Assembly (NCBI RefSeq): GCF_026988655.1
Contig: NZ_JALSKT010000045.1
Location: 1-64,000, forward strand
Length of the DNA stretch: 64,000 bases
Direction of reading: 5' to 3'
Source of the DNA: Sulfurimonas sp.
GTDB lineage: Bacteria > Campylobacterota > Campylobacteria > Campylobacterales > Sulfurimonadaceae
The translations under genes were made by a program, and so were the position numbers. Under the pieces are notes generated by a model. It did no database searches. It worked only from the letters and a program-made list of their open reading frames with translations, and was not told where the DNA came from. Positions 32,366 through 42,352 of this stretch are shown here, piece after piece (positions within the stretch are counted from its first letter, which is position 1; each line of letters starts with the position of its first letter).

Positions 32366-32902
32366 ATGTTAGAAGGTATAGTTAGAGAGAGTATTGGCAA
32401 AAAGGGCACAAAAGCACTTCGCCGTGATGGTTATCTAATTGCGAATATTTACGGAAAAGGGCTTGAAAATATCAATGCTGCTTTTAAAGAAAATGAGTAC
32501 ATCCGTACAGTTCGTAATAAAGACACATTGGCATTTCCAGTATCAATTGATGGAAAAGAGATGAATGTTGTTGTTCAATCATATGAGTCTCATGCAGTGA
32601 CAGGTAAACTTTTACACGTTGATCTAATGGTAGCACAACCAGGTTTAGTAACACACTATATGGTTCCAGTTAAAGCTGTTGGTGAATCTATCGGTGTGAA
32701 AAACAAAGGTCTTGTTAATATTTCTAAAACTCGTTTAAGAGTTAAAGCTGCAATAGAGAGCTTACCAAAAGCAATCCTTATTGATGTAACTGATATGGAT
32801 CTTGGTGATGCTAAACTTATTCGCGACCTTGATGTAACTGAAAATGTTCAATTTACAGATTCTGATCGTGTTGCTGTTTTAAGTATTATTAAAGCTAAGT
32901 AG
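32366..32902 (+). CDS. rplY: 50S ribosomal protein L25 (Ctc family)
   Basis: RESIGKKGTKALRRDGYLIANIYGKG...HVDLM; adjacent to pth. Confidence 0.95.
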   Translation: MLEGIVRESIGKKGTKALRRDGYLIANIYGKGLENINAAFKENEYIRTVRNKDTLAFPVSIDGKEMNVVVQSYESHAVTGKLLHVDLMVAQPGLVTHYMVPVKAVGESIGVKNKGLVNISKTRLRVKAAIESLPKAILIDVTDMDLGDAKLIRDLDVTENVQFTDSDRVAVLSIIKAK

Positions 32903-32909
32903 TAACAAA

Positions 32910-33488
32910 ATGTTAATAGTTGGACTAGGGAACCCTGGTTCCGACTATGAACAGACAAGACATAACATAGGTTTTATGGTTATTGATGAGTTAGTAGCTC
33001 GTAATAACGCTTCAAAACTTTCCTCTTCATCATTTTCTGGTGAACTTTATAAATTTCAAAACGCCTCTGTTTCTTTAGAAAATCATTTTTTATTAAAACC
33101 ACTTACATTTATGAACCTCTCTGGTGATTCTGTTATAAAAGTGAAAAACTTTTATAAAATTGAAGATGTTGTTGTAATACATGATGATTTAGATTTACCT
33201 TTTGGTGCACTGCGTTTCAAACGTGGTGGAGGGCATGGAGGACATAATGGACTCAAATCCATTGACTCTAAAATTGGTAAAGAGTATATTCGTATCCGGA
33301 TAGGTATTGGAAAGCCTGAACATAAAGGAGAAGTTGTTTCTTATGTTTTAGGTAAGTTTTCAGCAGAACAATTAAAATGTTTGCCAGAACTAATTGAACA
33401 TGCTTGTGATGCAGTTGAGTACTGTTTGTCGCATCCTTTAGCAGATGTCAGTTCAAAATACACACAAAAGGCTGCCAAGGAATGTTAG
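32910..33488 (+). CDS. pth: peptidyl-tRNA hydrolase
   Basis: LIVGLGNPGSDYEQTRHNIGF, VVIHDDLDLPFG, GGHGGHNGLKSI. Confidence 0.97.
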   Translation: MLIVGLGNPGSDYEQTRHNIGFMVIDELVARNNASKLSSSSFSGELYKFQNASVSLENHFLLKPLTFMNLSGDSVIKVKNFYKIEDVVVIHDDLDLPFGALRFKRGGGHGGHNGLKSIDSKIGKEYIRIRIGIGKPEHKGEVVSYVLGKFSAEQLKCLPELIEHACDAVEYCLSHPLADVSSKYTQKAAKEC

Positions 33489-34555
33489 CTTTTAATTATG
33501 TGGCTTTACATTATACAAAATATTTTCTCATTATTTTAATTGCATTGAGTGCTTTTATGGTTGGGTTTGATTATATTGGTAATATTGAAAAGCTCAATAT
33601 TTCTGCCAATTTACTTTTGATATATCTTGTGTATAAAACATTTTTTGCTATTGATATGCTTTTGCCATTAGCGCTTGTTTTTGGGATGATATCAACAAAA
33701 ATATTTTTAATTCGTTCAAATGCTTTGGTCTCTTTTTTTTCCTTAGGCTATTCAAGAGTAGATATATTACGTCCTTTTGTGGTGGTCTCAGTAGTAATTA
33801 CAATGATTTTTATATCCTTACATGCTTGGTCGAATTTTGCTAGAGCAGATGAATTTTCTAATAATATTAGAAAAAATGCACAATATCTCAATCCTACAAA
33901 GGATCTCTTTTTCGCATATCAAGGAAAGTATATTTATTTTTCAGAATTGCTACCATTACAAGAAAAAGCGATAGGTATTCGTGTATTTACTGTAAAAGAG
34001 AACTCTTTAAAGTCTGTTTTAGAAGCTTCAAACGCAGTGTACCGCGATAATGCTTGGTTTATAAAAGAGGCAGATATTATTAAAAAACCCGAAACTCTTA
34101 ATTTTCATTCACCAGGTATTGATGTTAGTTCTACACATGATTTGAAGATTCTCAAAGGCTTTCGCCCAAAAATGCTTGACCAAATATATGAAGGAAAAGT
34201 AAACTTTACCATTAAAAATGCCATAGATGCTATACTATTATTGGATAATCAAAATATAGATACGAGTACAATCAAAGGGGCGCTTTATAGGATTTTTATT
34301 TATCCTTTTTTTGCACCTTTAATTATCACTATTATTTTCTTTTTTGTTCCAATAAGTGTACGCTTTTTGAATATTTCACTTTTTAGTTTTGGCGCTATTC
34401 TCTCTACTTTAATGGTTTGGGGTATGCTTTTTATGCTTATCGAACTCTCCAATAACAAAACGATACCAAGTGAAGTAGGTGTTATCTTACCCATCATTAT
34501 TCTCTTTTTTGTCGCACTCTGGCAATGGAAAAGACACGAGCGTTATCCCTCTTAG
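33482..34555 (+). CDS. LptF/LptG (YjgP/YjgQ) family permease
   Basis: Multi-TM protein with periplasmic domain in YjgP/YjgQ architecture. Confidence 0.85.
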   Translation: MLAFNYVALHYTKYFLIILIALSAFMVGFDYIGNIEKLNISANLLLIYLVYKTFFAIDMLLPLALVFGMISTKIFLIRSNALVSFFSLGYSRVDILRPFVVVSVVITMIFISLHAWSNFARADEFSNNIRKNAQYLNPTKDLFFAYQGKYIYFSELLPLQEKAIGIRVFTVKENSLKSVLEASNAVYRDNAWFIKEADIIKKPETLNFHSPGIDVSSTHDLKILKGFRPKMLDQIYEGKVNFTIKNAIDAILLLDNQNIDTSTIKGALYRIFIYPFFAPLIITIIFFFVPISVRFLNISLFSFGAILSTLMVWGMLFMLIELSNNKTIPSEVGVILPIIILFFVALWQWKRHERYPS

Positions 34556-34609
34556 CGACTTATAAGCACATTTTAGATAAACTCATTCAAAAAGATTTGG
34601 AAAAATTAT

Positions 34610-35821
34610 ATGATTGATTTTAAAGCATTGGCTAATGAATATGGAACGCCATTATATGTGTATGACTTTGACTATATGGCCGCGCAGTATAGTGAACTTA
34701 AAGAGGCATTTCGTGGTAGAAAATCTATCATTGCATATGCTGTAAAAGCAAACGCAAACTTGAGTGTAGTAAAACATTTTGCAAAAATGGGAAGTGGAGC
34801 GGATTGTGTTTCCATCGGTGAAGTTCGTCGTGCATTTTTAGCAGGTATTCCAGCATATAAAATCATCTTTTCTGGTGTTGGTAAAAGTGATGATGAAATT
34901 CGTGAAGCAATAGAGAAAGACATTTTATATATCAATGTTGAAAGCGAAGCTGAACTGCAACGTGTTGAAGCTATTGCAAAAGAGTTAGATAAACCTTCTC
35001 GTATCAGTATCCGTGTAAATCCAAATATTGATCCACAAACGCATCCTTATATTTCAACTGGTTTGCATGACAACAAGTTTGGAGTGGATTTATCTTCTGC
35101 AAAACGTATGTATATTCAAGCAAAAAATTCAGATCATTTAGATCCTGTAGGGATTCATTTTCATATCGGCTCACAACTCACACAACTACAACCTATTCGT
35201 GAAGCAGCAGAAATTGTGGCTGATCTCATTCGTTCGCTACAGGCTGTTGATATTGAATTGAAGTTTTTTGATATCGGTGGAGGACTCGGAATTAAGTATA
35301 ATAATGAAGAAACAATTCCTCCATATGAGTACGCACAGGCAATTTTAGGAACCCTAACAGCACTTGATTTGACTATTTTGTGTGAGCCTGGAAGATTTTT
35401 AACAGCAAATGCAGGTTATTTTCTGACAAAGGTATTGTATGAAAAACAAAATGGAGAGAAAAAATTTGTCGTAGTTGATGGGGCTATGAATGATTTGCTT
35501 CGTCCTGCTTTATATAATGCCTACCATAAAATTGAAGCATTAACAGATAATAAAGACGAAGTAAGAGAAGTGGATATTGTAGGTCCTGTATGCGAGAGTG
35601 GTGATTTCTTTGCTAAAGACTACCCTTTACCTCCTTTGAAGCGTAATGACTTACTTGTTATCCATAGTGCTGGAGCCTATGGTTTTGGAATGGGTAGTAA
35701 CTATAATACACGGGGACGAAGTGCTGAAGTCGCTGTAGAGAAGGGCAAGGCTAGACTTATCCGAAGACGTGAAAGCTTTGAAGATCTAATCGCTCTTGAG
35801 CAAGAATATTTACAAGACTAA
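34610..35821 (+). CDS. lysA: diaminopimelate decarboxylase
   Basis: AYAVKANANLSVVKHFAKMGSGADCVS, HFHIGSQL, CEPGRFLTANAGYF, VCESGDFF. Confidence 0.97.
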   Translation: MIDFKALANEYGTPLYVYDFDYMAAQYSELKEAFRGRKSIIAYAVKANANLSVVKHFAKMGSGADCVSIGEVRRAFLAGIPAYKIIFSGVGKSDDEIREAIEKDILYINVESEAELQRVEAIAKELDKPSRISIRVNPNIDPQTHPYISTGLHDNKFGVDLSSAKRMYIQAKNSDHLDPVGIHFHIGSQLTQLQPIREAAEIVADLIRSLQAVDIELKFFDIGGGLGIKYNNEETIPPYEYAQAILGTLTALDLTILCEPGRFLTANAGYFLTKVLYEKQNGEKKFVVVDGAMNDLLRPALYNAYHKIEALTDNKDEVREVDIVGPVCESGDFFAKDYPLPPLKRNDLLVIHSAGAYGFGMGSNYNTRGRSAEVAVEKGKARLIRRRESFEDLIALEQEYLQD

Positions 35822-35825
35822 GTTT

Positions 35826-36614
35826 ATGTATTTCATAGATGTTCAAGGAACTTTAATCAGTGATGAAGATAAATCACCAATAGCAGGAAGTTTAGCTTTT
35901 ATAGAAAAGTTAAACGAGGAGAAGATTCCTTATATGGTGATAACCAATAATACAAAAAAGCCTTCAAAAGATTTTCTTGGCTACTTAAATTCTATTGGTT
36001 TTCATCTTGATGAGGATCATTATCTTGACCCTCTTATGCTTTTGGAATCTCGTGTCAATAAAGAAGCTGTAGCTGCTTATGGGGCCAAAGAGTTTTTGAC
36101 AACTTTGAAAAAAATGGGCTATCACTTTGATTATAAAAATCCAAAAACTGTTCTTATAGCAATAAAAGAAGACTTTTGTGCAGATGAATATGCTCAAATG
36201 ATTGATTTTTTACTCTCAGGTGCAGCACTCGTTGGTATGCATGAAACCTCAATTTACGCTAAAAACAATAAACGCTATCCTGGGGTGGGTGCGATTTTGA
36301 AAATGCTTGAATTTGCTACAAGTACATCTTATACTGTTGTAGGAAAGCCAAGTGCGGCTTTTTACAGTGAAGCACTTCAAAGATTACAGAAGCAAAATCC
36401 TAAAGCTTTGTTTGAAGATATAACAATTATTAGTGATGATGTAAAAGGTGATTTAGGTGGTGCAAAAGAGCTTGGGATGAAGACTATCTTTGTAACAAGT
36501 GGAAAGTATCGTAGTGCAGAGGAGATTGTTCCTTATCTGCAAGAAGAACGTAAACCTGATGTAGTGATGAAAGATATGCAAGAAGTTTTAGATAGCATAA
36601 GTGGAGAAAAATAA
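35826..36614 (+). CDS. HAD-superfamily hydrolase (NagD-like)
   Basis: MYFIDVQGTLISDEDKSPIAGSLAFIEKL, VITNNTKKPS, VGKPSAAFY; start trimmed. Confidence 0.85.
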   Translation: MYFIDVQGTLISDEDKSPIAGSLAFIEKLNEEKIPYMVITNNTKKPSKDFLGYLNSIGFHLDEDHYLDPLMLLESRVNKEAVAAYGAKEFLTTLKKMGYHFDYKNPKTVLIAIKEDFCADEYAQMIDFLLSGAALVGMHETSIYAKNNKRYPGVGAILKMLEFATSTSYTVVGKPSAAFYSEALQRLQKQNPKALFEDITIISDDVKGDLGGAKELGMKTIFVTSGKYRSAEEIVPYLQEERKPDVVMKDMQEVLDSISGEK

Positions 36615-37696
36615 TGAAAACTTTAGATGATTGTAGAATAGCTATAGATGATATTGATAACGAAATGCTCTCTCTTTTAAATAAACGTATGCAAATTGTT
36701 GAACGTGTAGGTGAGATTAAAAAGAATACAGGCGGTGCAATATACAGGCCTGAGAGGGAAAAAGCAATCATCGAAAGACTGAATAAGTTAAATGAAAACG
36801 AGAAAGGTCTTTTAAATAAAAGTGCCATTGAAGCAATATTTTTAGAAATTTTTGCAGTTGCTAGAAATCTAGAGCTACCTGAAAAGATTGCATATTTAGG
36901 GCCTGAGGGAAGTTTTACACATCAAGCAGCTGAGAGCCGTTTTGGTGCTATGAGTGACTATCTTTCTTTAAATTCTATAGCATCTGTATTTACAACACTA
37001 GAAGCTAAACGAGCAAAATTTGGTGTGATACCTATTGAAAATTCTCGTGATGGCATTGTTGGTGAGACACTTGATTTGTTGGCAAAAAGTTCTGTTAAAA
37101 TTGTTGCTGAACTTTATATGCCTATTCATATCTCTTTTGCAACAAAATCAGAAAAACTTGAGCAAATTACAAAGATATACTCTAAAGACAAAGGTTTTGG
37201 TCAGTGTCGTGAGTTTTTATCTGAACATAGTTTAAATAATGTTGAACTCATTCCTGTAGAGTCAACAGCAAAAGCGGCTATTTTAGCTTCTAAAGAAGAA
37301 AACTCTGCTGCTATATGTTCACACATTGCAGCAAAATTGTATGGTGTTCCCACAATGTTTGAAAATATAGAAGATTCCATTGACAATACAACGCGTTTTT
37401 TGATTTTGAGTGATTTTAAAAATGGGGTAAGTGGTGACGATAAGACTTCTATTTTAGTACGACTAAAAGATGCAGTAGAAGCGGGCTCTCTTGTTCATTT
37501 TTTACAAGATTTTGACCAAGAGAAGATAAATCTTTCAAAAATAGAATCGCGTCCATCAAGAGATAAGGGTGGATTTGGCTATTGGTTTTACATTGACTTT
37601 TATGGTCATATAGATGAAGAAAAAGTTCAAAAAGTAATACAAAAACATACTGAAGAAGTGACTTGGCTAGGAAGCTATGTAAAGGGTGAAGAGTGA
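36614..37696 (+). CDS. pheA: chorismate mutase / prephenate dehydratase
   Basis: N-terminal CM AroQ domain, [32 protein letters not shown]. Confidence 0.95.
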   Translation: MKTLDDCRIAIDDIDNEMLSLLNKRMQIVERVGEIKKNTGGAIYRPEREKAIIERLNKLNENEKGLLNKSAIEAIFLEIFAVARNLELPEKIAYLGPEGSFTHQAAESRFGAMSDYLSLNSIASVFTTLEAKRAKFGVIPIENSRDGIVGETLDLLAKSSVKIVAELYMPIHISFATKSEKLEQITKIYSKDKGFGQCREFLSEHSLNNVELIPVESTAKAAILASKEENSAAICSHIAAKLYGVPTMFENIEDSIDNTTRFLILSDFKNGVSGDDKTSILVRLKDAVEAGSLVHFLQDFDQEKINLSKIESRPSRDKGGFGYWFYIDFYGHIDEEKVQKVIQKHTEEVTWLGSYVKGEE

Positions 37697-38793
37697 AATT
37701 TAATAAAAAACTAGAAAATATAAAAACATATGAAGCTGGAAAGCCTATAGAACTTGTTGTACGTGAATTTGGTATAGAGCCAAAAGATATAGTGAAGTTG
37801 GCTTCAAATGAGAATCCTTATGGTTGTTCTACTAAAGTGCAAAAAGCAGTAGGGAATATTGTATCCAATATGGCGCTTTACCCTGATGACTCAATGACAA
37901 AACTAAAAAGTGCACTTAAATCAAAATATGAAGTTCAAGATGAAAATATTGTTATAGGAAGCGGAAGCGATCAGGTTATAGAGTTTATTATGCATGCAAA
38001 AGCAGATAAAAATTCTAAAATCCTTATCAATAGTGTCACATTTGCTATGTATGAGATTTATGCAAAACATGTGGGTGCCCAGATTATTAAAACACAGAGT
38101 CAAGAACATGATTTAGAAGAGTTTTATACGTTGTATAAGCAAGAAAATCCTGAGATTATCTTTTTGTGTACACCAAATAATCCTACTGGAGATGCGCTAA
38201 ACGCAGTAGATATAGTAGAGTTTCTTCAAAAGATAGACAGTGACACTTTAGTGGTTATAGATGGTGCCTATATGGAATATGCTGCTTATAAAGATCCAGC
38301 AAAAAAAATATCACCTAAAGAGTTACTAGAGAAGTTTGATAATGTTATCTATCTTGGAACATTTTCAAAAGCTTACGGACTCGGTGGTATGCGTGTAGGA
38401 TATGGAATCTCAGGATCTAATATTATTAAAGAGCTGTATAAATTAAGACCACCTTTTAATATTACTACACTCTCTCTTGAAGCTGCCTCTGTAGCACTTG
38501 AGGATGAAGAGTTTGTCAACAAAAGCATAGAATTAAATTTTCAAGAGATGAAACGTTATGAAGAGTTTGCAAAAGCGAATAAAATAGATATAATTAACAG
38601 TTATACAAATTTTGTCACTTTATTACTTAATGAAACACAAGATTCTACAAAGATTTCAGATGAGTTGCTTCAAAAAGGAATGATTGTAAGAAACCTTAGG
38701 GGATATGGTCTTAATGCAATACGTGTAACAGTGGGAACAAAAGAGCAAAACAATCGTTTTTTTGAACTAACAACAGAACTATTATCAAATTAA
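37693..38793 (+). CDS. hisC: histidinol-phosphate aminotransferase
   Basis: [38 protein letters not shown]. Confidence 0.95.
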   Translation: MKFNKKLENIKTYEAGKPIELVVREFGIEPKDIVKLASNENPYGCSTKVQKAVGNIVSNMALYPDDSMTKLKSALKSKYEVQDENIVIGSGSDQVIEFIMHAKADKNSKILINSVTFAMYEIYAKHVGAQIIKTQSQEHDLEEFYTLYKQENPEIIFLCTPNNPTGDALNAVDIVEFLQKIDSDTLVVIDGAYMEYAAYKDPAKKISPKELLEKFDNVIYLGTFSKAYGLGGMRVGYGISGSNIIKELYKLRPPFNITTLSLEAASVALEDEEFVNKSIELNFQEMKRYEEFAKANKIDIINSYTNFVTLLLNETQDSTKISDELLQKGMIVRNLRGYGLNAIRVTVGTKEQNNRFFELTTELLSN

Positions 38794-38805
38794 TATGAGA
38801 AGCTA

Positions 38806-40533
38806 ATGGATTTTAAAGCACTTTTTTCACAATTGTCGGTTTTGTATGCAAAACTAACGAAGCAACAAAAAATTATAATTGCTGCAGCAATTGTCGGTAT
38901 CGTTGCATTTTTGATTTTTTTAGTTGTTTATACTGCAAAAAAAAGTGCTCCTAGTGAATATGAAACATTGTTTGATACTCTTAGTGCTGCAGATGCTGCA
39001 AAAGTTATAGACCAACTTGAAAAAGATAACATACCTTATGAAATAGCACAAAATAATACTATAAAAGTCCCTAGAAATGTCGTCTATAAAGAAAGAATAT
39101 CTATAGCTGCACTAGGTGTTCCAAAAGATAGTGGTGTAGGCTTTGAACTTTTTGATAAGCAAGAATTTGGTGCAACGAGTTTTGACCAAAAGATAAAACA
39201 TCTACGTGCTTTAGAGGGTGAACTCTCCCGTACTATCACAGCACTCTCTCCAGTGTATCATGCAACGGTAAGTCTTGCACTTCCTAAAGATACGCTTTTT
39301 GTCTCTAAGCAGGTTGAACCGACAGCTTCAGTTATGGTGGAGCTTGTCGATGGGCAAATGCTGACATATAAACAAATAAGAGGGATTAAGAACCTTGTAG
39401 CTGCATCTGTACCTAAGCTAACACCAGAAAATGTGATGCTTGTAAGTAGTGATGGTGTGACACTTGGTGATGAAGATGAAAATTCACAAATGAGTGAACT
39501 CTCACTTGCACAGCAGCGTTACAAGCTTAAAGAAGAGAAAAAACGTCAAGAAAAAATTATTGACGTTATTGCTCCTTTTGTTGGAGGAAAAGATAAAGTT
39601 GTTGCTCAAGTTACTATCGAATTTGATTTTTCTATTAAAAATTCTACTTCAGAAAAATATGATCCAGAAAATGTTGTCAGAAGCGAGCAAGTAAATGAAG
39701 AAAAACGTGAAGGAAGTTCGCCTAAAGAAGTAGGAGGTGTGCCTGGAACGGTAAGTAATATCGGTCCAGTTCAGGGACTCTCTTCAAAACAAACAACTGA
39801 AAAATACTCAAAAAATAGCGGAACGACAAACTACGAAGTCGGAAAAACTGTTAGTACCACAAAAAGTCAGTTTGCACGTATAAAAAGAATTACAGCTGCT
39901 GTGGTCGTAGATGGAAAATATAAAACGAAAATGGATAAAGATGGGAATCCTACAGATGGTGTTGAATACGTTTCTCTTGATGATGCTGATATCAATGCAC
40001 TCACTTCACTTGCGAGTAGATCGATTGGAATTAATGAAGAAAGAGGAGACCAGATAAGCGTACAAAATTTACAATTTGAACGTAGTAAAACAGGGGCTAC
40101 AAACGGGGTGGAAGAAGCATTGACTTTTACACAAACATATATAGCACCTTTTTCTGGACTATTTAAATATTTATTTGTTCTTATTTTACTTTTTATTCTT
40201 TACAGAAAAATCATCGTTCCTTTTGCTGATAAAATGCTTGAAGTTTCCAAAGAAGATGAAGAGATGCAAGCCCCATCGCTTGATATAGCAGATGATGAGG
40301 ATGAAGATCTTATTGAAAAAGTGCAACAAATGCGTAAAAAAGTTGAAGAACAACTAGGTATGGATAATGGCTTTAATGAAGATGATCTCAAATATGAAGT
40401 GATTTTAGAAAAAGTTAAAAATATGGCTGAAGAGACCCCTGAAGAAGTTGCTTCTCTTTTACAAGCCTTATTAGGCGAAGAGGCGGAAATTCCAAGCCCA
40501 AACGCAGCAAATAGTGAAAAAGGAAGTAAATAA
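38806..40533 (+). CDS. fliF: flagellar MS-ring protein FliF
   Basis: YETLFDTLSAADAAKVIDQLEKDNIPYE, followed by fliG and fliH. Confidence 0.97.
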   Translation: MDFKALFSQLSVLYAKLTKQQKIIIAAAIVGIVAFLIFLVVYTAKKSAPSEYETLFDTLSAADAAKVIDQLEKDNIPYEIAQNNTIKVPRNVVYKERISIAALGVPKDSGVGFELFDKQEFGATSFDQKIKHLRALEGELSRTITALSPVYHATVSLALPKDTLFVSKQVEPTASVMVELVDGQMLTYKQIRGIKNLVAASVPKLTPENVMLVSSDGVTLGDEDENSQMSELSLAQQRYKLKEEKKRQEKIIDVIAPFVGGKDKVVAQVTIEFDFSIKNSTSEKYDPENVVRSEQVNEEKREGSSPKEVGGVPGTVSNIGPVQGLSSKQTTEKYSKNSGTTNYEVGKTVSTTKSQFARIKRITAAVVVDGKYKTKMDKDGNPTDGVEYVSLDDADINALTSLASRSIGINEERGDQISVQNLQFERSKTGATNGVEEALTFTQTYIAPFSGLFKYLFVLILLFILYRKIIVPFADKMLEVSKEDEEMQAPSLDIADDEDEDLIEKVQQMRKKVEEQLGMDNGFNEDDLKYEVILEKVKNMAEETPEEVASLLQALLGEEAEIPSPNAANSEKGSK

Positions 40534-41561
40534 TGGCTAAATTGACTCCACAACAGCAAGCCGCTTTTGATGAAATGAGCATTGCTGAAAAAATAGCAAT
40601 TCTTCTTTTGCAACTGGGTGAAGATATAACCTCTGCAATATTTGCAAATATGAACGTAGAAGCTATTACAGATATATCCAAGTATATTGCAACAAATACA
40701 ACTATAGATAAGGCAATAGCCACTGCTGTGCTTGAAGAATTTAATGCAATATTTCAATCAGGTCAGTACCTTACATCTGGTGGTTTGGAATATGCGAGAG
40801 AACTTCTCTACCGTACTTTAGGACCAGATGAAGCGAAAAAAATACTTGATAAACTCTCAAAAAGTATGCAAAATACTCAAAATTTTGCTTATCTTTCTAA
40901 AATTAAACCGCAGCAGTTATCGGATTTTATCATTAATGAGCATCCTCAAACTATTGCGCTTATATTAGCCCATATGGATCCAAGTGAAGCAGCAGATACT
41001 TTACAGTATTTTCCTGATGATTTACGAAGTGAAGTAGCTATGCGTATGGCTAAACTTGGTGATATATCTCCATCTGTAATTAAAAGAGTCTCTGCAGTTC
41101 TTGAGTCAAAACTTGAGTCACTCGCTTCTTACAAAGTAGAAGTTGGAGGAACACGTGCAGTTGCAGATATATTTAACCGTCTTGGCGCGAAAAGCTCTAA
41201 AGCAACATTGGCAAATATCGAGCAGGTTGATGAAGAACTCGCTACTCAAATTAAAGAGATGATGTTTACTTTTGAGGATATGGTTTCTCTTGATAAAACA
41301 GCTATTACTGAAGTTCTCAAAGCAGTTGATAAAGCTGAACTTATGCTCGCATTGAAATCTTCGCCAGAAGAACTTAAAGAGAAGTTCTTCTCTGCTATGA
41401 GTGAAAGAGCTAGAGAAGCTTTTGAAGAAGAGATGCAATTCCTTGGCGCTGTGAAAATGAAAGATGTAGAAGTTGCACAGAGAAAAATTGTTGAAGTTGT
41501 AAATCAACTTGCAGAAGCTGGAACAATTCAGATGGGATCATCTGAAGAGATGATAGAGTAA
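40533..41561 (+). CDS. fliG: flagellar motor switch protein FliG
   Basis: NEHPQTIALILAHMDPSEAADTLQYFPDDLRSEVAMRMA. Confidence 0.97.
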   Translation: MAKLTPQQQAAFDEMSIAEKIAILLLQLGEDITSAIFANMNVEAITDISKYIATNTTIDKAIATAVLEEFNAIFQSGQYLTSGGLEYARELLYRTLGPDEAKKILDKLSKSMQNTQNFAYLSKIKPQQLSDFIINEHPQTIALILAHMDPSEAADTLQYFPDDLRSEVAMRMAKLGDISPSVIKRVSAVLESKLESLASYKVEVGGTRAVADIFNRLGAKSSKATLANIEQVDEELATQIKEMMFTFEDMVSLDKTAITEVLKAVDKAELMLALKSSPEELKEKFFSAMSERAREAFEEEMQFLGAVKMKDVEVAQRKIVEVVNQLAEAGTIQMGSSEEMIE

Positions 41562-41563
41562 TT

Positions 41564-42352
41564 ATGATGTCAAGTATAATATCAAGTGACGAATTAGAAG
41601 AGCACAACGTAAATAAATACAGTTTTAAAGTTATAGCATTTGGTTCAAAAAATGAGAGTGCAATGCAAGAGAAAAAAGAAGAGTTCACACAAGACAATCA
41701 TTCAAATGCAAGAGCAAGTGATATTGATTCTAGTGCTTTGAGTTCAAACTCAAAAGATTCTCTGATAGAATCACTTATGAAAAAAACAGATGAAATGTCA
41801 TCGAATTTTATAAAACTTCAAATGAAACTTGAAGCCAAAGAAGAAGAGTTTCAAACGCAGTTAGAAAAAGCAAAAGAAGAAAGTTTTGCAGAGGGGATGA
41901 AAGCCGGTGAAGCTAAAGCAAGGGAAGAACTTGATAAAGAGCTTAACACTAAAATAAGACTCTTAAGTGACTCAATTAAAAAGCTTGAAGAAACCTCGGA
42001 AGAATTTAGTAGAGCCTTAGAAGGAATTAAAAAGGAATTACTAACTGCTGCACTTGATATTTCTCAAGAAGTTATCAAGATAGAATTGAGTGAAAATTCT
42101 TCAGAAGTTGCAAAAGTTTTATCACAAGAGTTGATGAAAGAACTACAAGGCGCTTCAAAAGTGACACTAAAAGTTAATCCCAAAGATCATGGAACACTTT
42201 CAGTGGAGCTTGGAAAGCTTGAAAATATAGAAATTGTTTCAGACAGCGCAGTCAGTGAAGGCGGAGTAGTTGCCATTAGTGATGTAGGCAATATTGACGC
42301 ACAAATATCAAAAAGATTTCAAAGAGTAAAAAAGGCAGCTTTAAGTGAGTAA
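41564..42352 (+). CDS. fliH: flagellar assembly protein FliH
   Basis: Position after fliG, coiled-coil plus C-terminal VKVNPKDHGTL-like region. Confidence 0.9.
   Translation: MMSSIISSDELEEHNVNKYSFKVIAFGSKNESAMQEKKEEFTQDNHSNARASDIDSSALSSNSKDSLIESLMKKTDEMSSNFIKLQMKLEAKEEEFQTQLEKAKEESFAEGMKAGEAKAREELDKELNTKIRLLSDSIKKLEETSEEFSRALEGIKKELLTAALDISQEVIKIELSENSSEVAKVLSQELMKELQGASKVTLKVNPKDHGTLSVELGKLENIEIVSDSAVSEGGVVAISDVGNIDAQISKRFQRVKKAALSE

Noticed and set aside
34741-34755. Near matches such as AAACGCAAA (34750), AAACGCATC (35039, 43603) and GTTGCGTTT (47884) as motif copies
   Set aside because: They break the core CGCAG and were excluded from counts to avoid inflating the signal.
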